Source: Nitrospirota bacterium (GTDB lineage Bacteria > Nitrospirota > UBA9217). From it: a DNA stretch of 6,488 bases. The stretch covers positions 1 through 6,488 of the forward strand of contig JAFNGD010000156.1 of the NCBI GenBank assembly GCA_017885365.1, given 5' to 3'. Both the position numbers and the translations under genes were made by a program. Numbering within the stretch: position 1 is the stretch's first letter; each line of letters begins with the position of its first letter. The notes beneath the pieces were generated by a model, which saw nothing but the letters and a program-made list of their open reading frames with translations, had not been told where the DNA came from and made no database searches. This document shows positions 3,701 to 6,488 of the stretch, piece by piece.

Positions 3701-4411
3701 CTATTTCACTTTTTTCACAAAAATCTCCTTCGTGATGTCCTTGTCCACGGCGATCATGGTCTCGCCGAGCTGGATCACGTAGGAAGGCTTTTTCTGGTGA
3801 AGTTTCACGATACTGCCGGGCACAACGCCCATGGCAGACAGCCGGTCGAGCCGCGAGTGGGAACCGGGGGTGATGAACACGATCTTCGCCTGCTCACCCG
3901 GCACAAGGTCGGCAAGGGGCGCCACAAGCGGCTTCATTTCCTGCCGGAACATGGCGCAGCATTCGCCCCTGGGGATGGGCTTACCGTCCGGAGAGTTCGG
4001 CGGATGACCGAGCAGGGTGCAGACGCTGTCCGTCACCTCGGGCGACAAAATATGCTCGAACTTGCAGGCCTCGGCCTCGGCCCCGTCCAGAGCGAAGAGG
4101 TCGTAGAACATGCGAAGCGACAGCCGGTGACGCCGCACGAGTTCCCTCGCCCTCTTCTCGCCTTTCGGGAGCAGTTCAACGGCCTGGCCCTTTAAGTCGA
4201 TCCACCCGTTCTTTGCAAGATCTTTCAGGATATTCTCGCACTCCGCCAGGGTGCAATTCTGGACGATCTGGTCCAAGGTCAGTTTTCCGTCTTCCCGCAG
4301 CGTCCAGATGATCTCGAACAGCTCGTCCTCTTTTTCGATCTCCGGCAGCACGCACAGCGCAGGATGTCCTGCCTGCCCTTCGATCCCGATTATCTTCCTG
4401 ATCTCAGCCAT
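3701..4411 (-). CDS. DtxR/MntR-family metal-dependent regulator with C-terminal FeoA-like domain
   Basis: A 236-residue metalloregulator. Residues about 28-92 form the winged helix-turn-helix. Residues 93-146 form the metal-binding and dimerisation part: RRHRL (His95), then ACKFEHILSPEV with Cys116, Glu119 and His120 in the DtxR primary-site pattern, then LGHPPNSPDGKPIP. A Cys151-Cys152 pair leads into a C-terminal FeoA/SH3-like domain (about 160-234) with the LSAMGVVPGS signature. Several DtxR ligand positions differ: the accessory-site Glu and His of DtxR appear as Leu99 and Glu112, and Glu30 sits near the Met10 position. The start is backed by a GGAGAGGA ribosome binding site. It lies 45 bases downstream of feoB in the same direction, so it most likely senses Fe(II) (possibly Mn) and represses the feo operon, including itself. 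No separate feoA gene is in the window. Confidence 0.92.
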   Translation of the reverse strand: MAEIRKIIGIEGQAGHPALCVLPEIEKEDELFEIIWTLREDGKLTLDQIVQNCTLAECENILKDLAKNGWIDLKGQAVELLPKGEKRARELVRRHRLSLRMFYDLFALDGAEAEACKFEHILSPEVTDSVCTLLGHPPNSPDGKPIPRGECCAMFRQEMKPLVAPLADLVPGEQAKIVFITPGSHSRLDRLSAMGVVPGSIVKLHQKKPSYVIQLGETMIAVDKDITKEIFVKKVK

Positions 4412-4456
4412 GATGTCCTCTCCTTCATCGACAGTTTGTGACCGTGGTCCCGAGCA

Positions 4457-6442
4457 CTACAACTTCACCTGAAGCGTCCTGAGCGTCCAGTTCAGCGCTC
4501 CCCCTACGCCAAAGGCAAAGGGGAAAATGAACGCAGCCATGTACAACGCTGTTTTCATTCCCCGTTCTTTCACCATCATAAAGAAGTTCGCGATGCAGGG
4601 CACGAAAAGCGTCATCACGGTCAGGCTCACCACGATCTGAATTGGATCGAGCAGCCCTTCTTTGGCCAGCATGAAGAGCCCGGCAGCTCCGTAATCCCGT
4701 CGCAGGAACCCGATCACAAAAGCCTCTGCGGCCCGGCTCGGCAGTCCAAGGAAATTCACCACAATCGGGTCGGTGATCTTTTGGATATACGCAAGGGCCC
4801 CGACTTTATGCCCTACGAACAGGATGAAGGTGCCGAGGATAAAGAGGGGTACCGCCTCTTTTAAATACCACTGAACGCGGGCGAGGGTCTTGACCAGGAT
4901 GTTCGTAAGCTGCGGCACGCGGATCGGAGGCAGTTCGAGAACAAAGTCCGACGGTTCACCGGGGATGACCTTTGCCGCAAGATACCCGACGAGAAGCATC
5001 ATCGATAAGAGCGTGAATACCCAGATGCCCATGGCCAGTACTGAGAGCCCTGCCACCAGTCCGAGGATAACGCCGAGCTGGGCGGAGCAGGGCACGCCGA
5101 GAGCCAGGAGAAGCGTCACGAGGATCCGCTCTTTTTTCGTTTCCAGGATGCGTGTCGTGAGGGTGGCCATGGTATCGCAGCCCAAGCCGAGTATCATGGG
5201 CAGCACTGCCTTGCCGTTCAGCCCCATGATCTTGAAGACCCTGTTCACCATGACGGCCAATCGGGGGAGATATCCAGAGTCCTCCAGAAAGCTGAAGGCA
5301 ATAAAGAAGAATCCGACGATAGGAAGAACAATGGCGATGGCGTAAGTGATCGCCATGGTAAAAAGACCGTAGTCGCCGATCAGGAGCTCCTGGATAAAAG
5401 GAACCGGAACGATGAAATGAACGATCTTCGTCATCCAGGGATTCAGGTATTCTCCAAAGACCGTTTTTTCCAGAAAGTTGACGGCAGTTCCTGCACCAAA
5501 GACACCGACGAACTGATACACGACATACAGCACCGCGAACAGGATCGGCAGTCCATAGACCGGGTGCATGGACCACTTGCCTAAATGAAAGGCTATGGCT
5601 GAGCCCTTTCCAGCCTCGTGCAGGCTCAGCACCTGCGCCAGGATCTCGTCGGCCTTTTTCATCCTGCGCTGGTTGATAAGATAGCCCAGGGAATTATTGA
5701 ACCGTGACTGCGTCGCCTGACGGATCTTTTCGATATCCGAAACAACATGGTCCTGCAGGTTCGCGTGCAGCCATCCCTTGAGGCTCTCGTCACCGGAAAG
5801 GACCATCAGCGCGATCGCCCGCCGAGCGATATTCGCCTCCGGCAGCAGCGCCGAGATGTCCCGTATCCCGCCTTCGATCGCATCGTCGTACTGAACCTCG
5901 ACAGGCGACGGACGGGGATGTTGAATGCCTTTTAATAGCTTGTCGATCCCGCTCCTCCGGATGGCCACGGTCTTGACCACTTCGATGCCGAGAAGCTGCG
6001 AGAGCTTCTCCTGGTCAATGATGATGCCCCGGCTCCGTGCCTCATCATCCATGTTGAGATCGAGGATAAACGGGACCGTCATCTCGGCGAGTTGGAGCGT
6101 GATCAAAAGCCCTCTCCGCAGATTCTTCGTATCGGCAACCTGAACGACCACATCAGAGCGGTCGGAGAGGAGCATGTCGCGGGTCACTTTTTCGTCCTCG
6201 GACATGGGCACCAGGCTGTTCACCCCGGGGGTATCGATGACCAGTGTGCGCGCCTTGTTCAGGACCGCATTGCCGTAGGTCACCTCCACCGTGGTGCCCG
6301 GGTAATTTGAAACAGTTACGTAGGTCCCCGTGAGCAAGCCAAAGAGAGCGCTCTTGCCCACGTTCGGGTTCCCTATCAGGAGTATCTTGTGCAGGCTCGA
6401 GTCACGATAGCTCGTTCCTTCTTTGGAACCATGGTCATGCAT
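4457..6442 (-). CDS. feoB: Ferrous iron transporter FeoB
   Basis: A 661-residue inner-membrane Fe(II) importer with an N-terminal G domain. G motifs are visible: G1 GNPNVGKS (24-31), G2 YPGTT (47-51), G3 DTPG (70-73), G4 NMDD (130-133) and a G5 region near 159-165. A helical GDI-like spacer (about 172-285) precedes the membrane part (about 290-661). Two Gate regions are present: LGLGCDTMATLTTR (Cys422) with VPCSAQL (Cys452), and VPCIANF (Cys616). It is shorter than the E. coli protein (about 773 residues) but within the range of compact FeoBs. The ATG at 6442 has GAGGAAG eight bases upstream; the in-frame TGA about 36 bases further up bounds the frame. It is probably co-transcribed with the metalloregulator downstream. 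Bases 6462-6488 could be the last codons (RTMRAAGR-stop) of a preceding gene such as feoA, but that is too short to judge. Confidence 0.97.
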   Translation of the reverse strand: MHDHGSKEGTSYRDSSLHKILLIGNPNVGKSALFGLLTGTYVTVSNYPGTTVEVTYGNAVLNKARTLVIDTPGVNSLVPMSEDEKVTRDMLLSDRSDVVVQVADTKNLRRGLLITLQLAEMTVPFILDLNMDDEARSRGIIIDQEKLSQLLGIEVVKTVAIRRSGIDKLLKGIQHPRPSPVEVQYDDAIEGGIRDISALLPEANIARRAIALMVLSGDESLKGWLHANLQDHVVSDIEKIRQATQSRFNNSLGYLINQRRMKKADEILAQVLSLHEAGKGSAIAFHLGKWSMHPVYGLPILFAVLYVVYQFVGVFGAGTAVNFLEKTVFGEYLNPWMTKIVHFIVPVPFIQELLIGDYGLFTMAITYAIAIVLPIVGFFFIAFSFLEDSGYLPRLAVMVNRVFKIMGLNGKAVLPMILGLGCDTMATLTTRILETKKERILVTLLLALGVPCSAQLGVILGLVAGLSVLAMGIWVFTLLSMMLLVGYLAAKVIPGEPSDFVLELPPIRVPQLTNILVKTLARVQWYLKEAVPLFILGTFILFVGHKVGALAYIQKITDPIVVNFLGLPSRAAEAFVIGFLRRDYGAAGLFMLAKEGLLDPIQIVVSLTVMTLFVPCIANFFMMVKERGMKTALYMAAFIFPFAFGVGGALNWTLRTLQVKL

Positions 6443-6488
6443 GCTTGGTACTTCCTCGCTTTCAACGTCCGGCAGCCCTCATCGTACG

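Noticed and set aside
3548..4195. A 215-codon open frame on the plus strand, partly in the gene-free region
   Set aside because: Most of it is antisense to the metalloregulator gene, its protein resembles nothing, and there is only a weak ribosome binding site. The opposing frame has clear DtxR and FeoA motifs.
6462..6488. End of a feoA-like gene (RTMRAAGR-stop) upstream of feoB
   Set aside because: Eight codons are too few to identify a gene; mentioned only in the feoB entry.

Overview
This window looks like a chromosomal segment of a Gram-negative bacterium. The evidence is a lipobox outer-envelope lipoprotein with an LPP20-like tail, the start of a cbb3-type cytochrome oxidase, and good sigma70-like promoters. 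The protein set (Rrf2 regulator beside a cbb3 oxidase, DUF4416, DUF4388, a DtxR-type regulator with a FeoA-like tail, and a short FeoB with a GCDTMATLTTR gate motif) recalls Nitrospirota or Desulfobacterota-like anaerobes and microaerophiles. That placement is an impression from protein style, not a demonstrated assignment. No insertion sequence, CRISPR array, tRNA, rRNA or phage gene was seen.

Layout. Bases 1-94 (minus) hold the first 31 codons of a probable ccoN. Just upstream in the same direction is a gene for an Rrf2-family, probably Fe-S-binding, regulator (143-550). A divergent control region (551-683) fires rrf2/ccoN to the left and a two-gene unit to the right: a lipoprotein (684-1595) and a DUF4416 protein (1601-2146). 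Convergent to these, on the minus strand, are a DUF4388 (PATAN-type) protein (2174-2704) and a single-domain response regulator (2804-3184). Each has its own recognisable promoter and both share a CGGGTAAAA box. A roughly 500-base stretch without a gene (3185-3700) carries the response-regulator promoter and then many inverted repeats that could fold as RNA. Last, on the minus strand, comes an iron-uptake unit: feoB (4457-6442) followed after 45 bases by a DtxR-type metalloregulator with a C-terminal FeoA-like domain (3701-4411).

How the parts may work together. Two blocks concern iron and redox: FeoB imports Fe(II) and the DtxR-type protein probably reports cytoplasmic metal, while the Rrf2 protein probably reports Fe-S, O2 or NO status to the cbb3 oxidase genes. 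The middle block looks like a separated PatA-like signalling module, with receiver and PATAN/DUF4388 on neighbouring genes. The most unusual signals are regulatory. Two genes (rrf2 and the DUF4388 gene) have strong promoters whose predicted start point falls at or within two bases of the ATG, so their mRNAs may be leaderless. All three minus-strand promoters carry dyad symmetry over or next to the -10 element. A 12-bp tandem direct repeat abuts the response-regulator -35. The 3368-3534 region could form a branched RNA. No convincing intrinsic terminator was found in the window.
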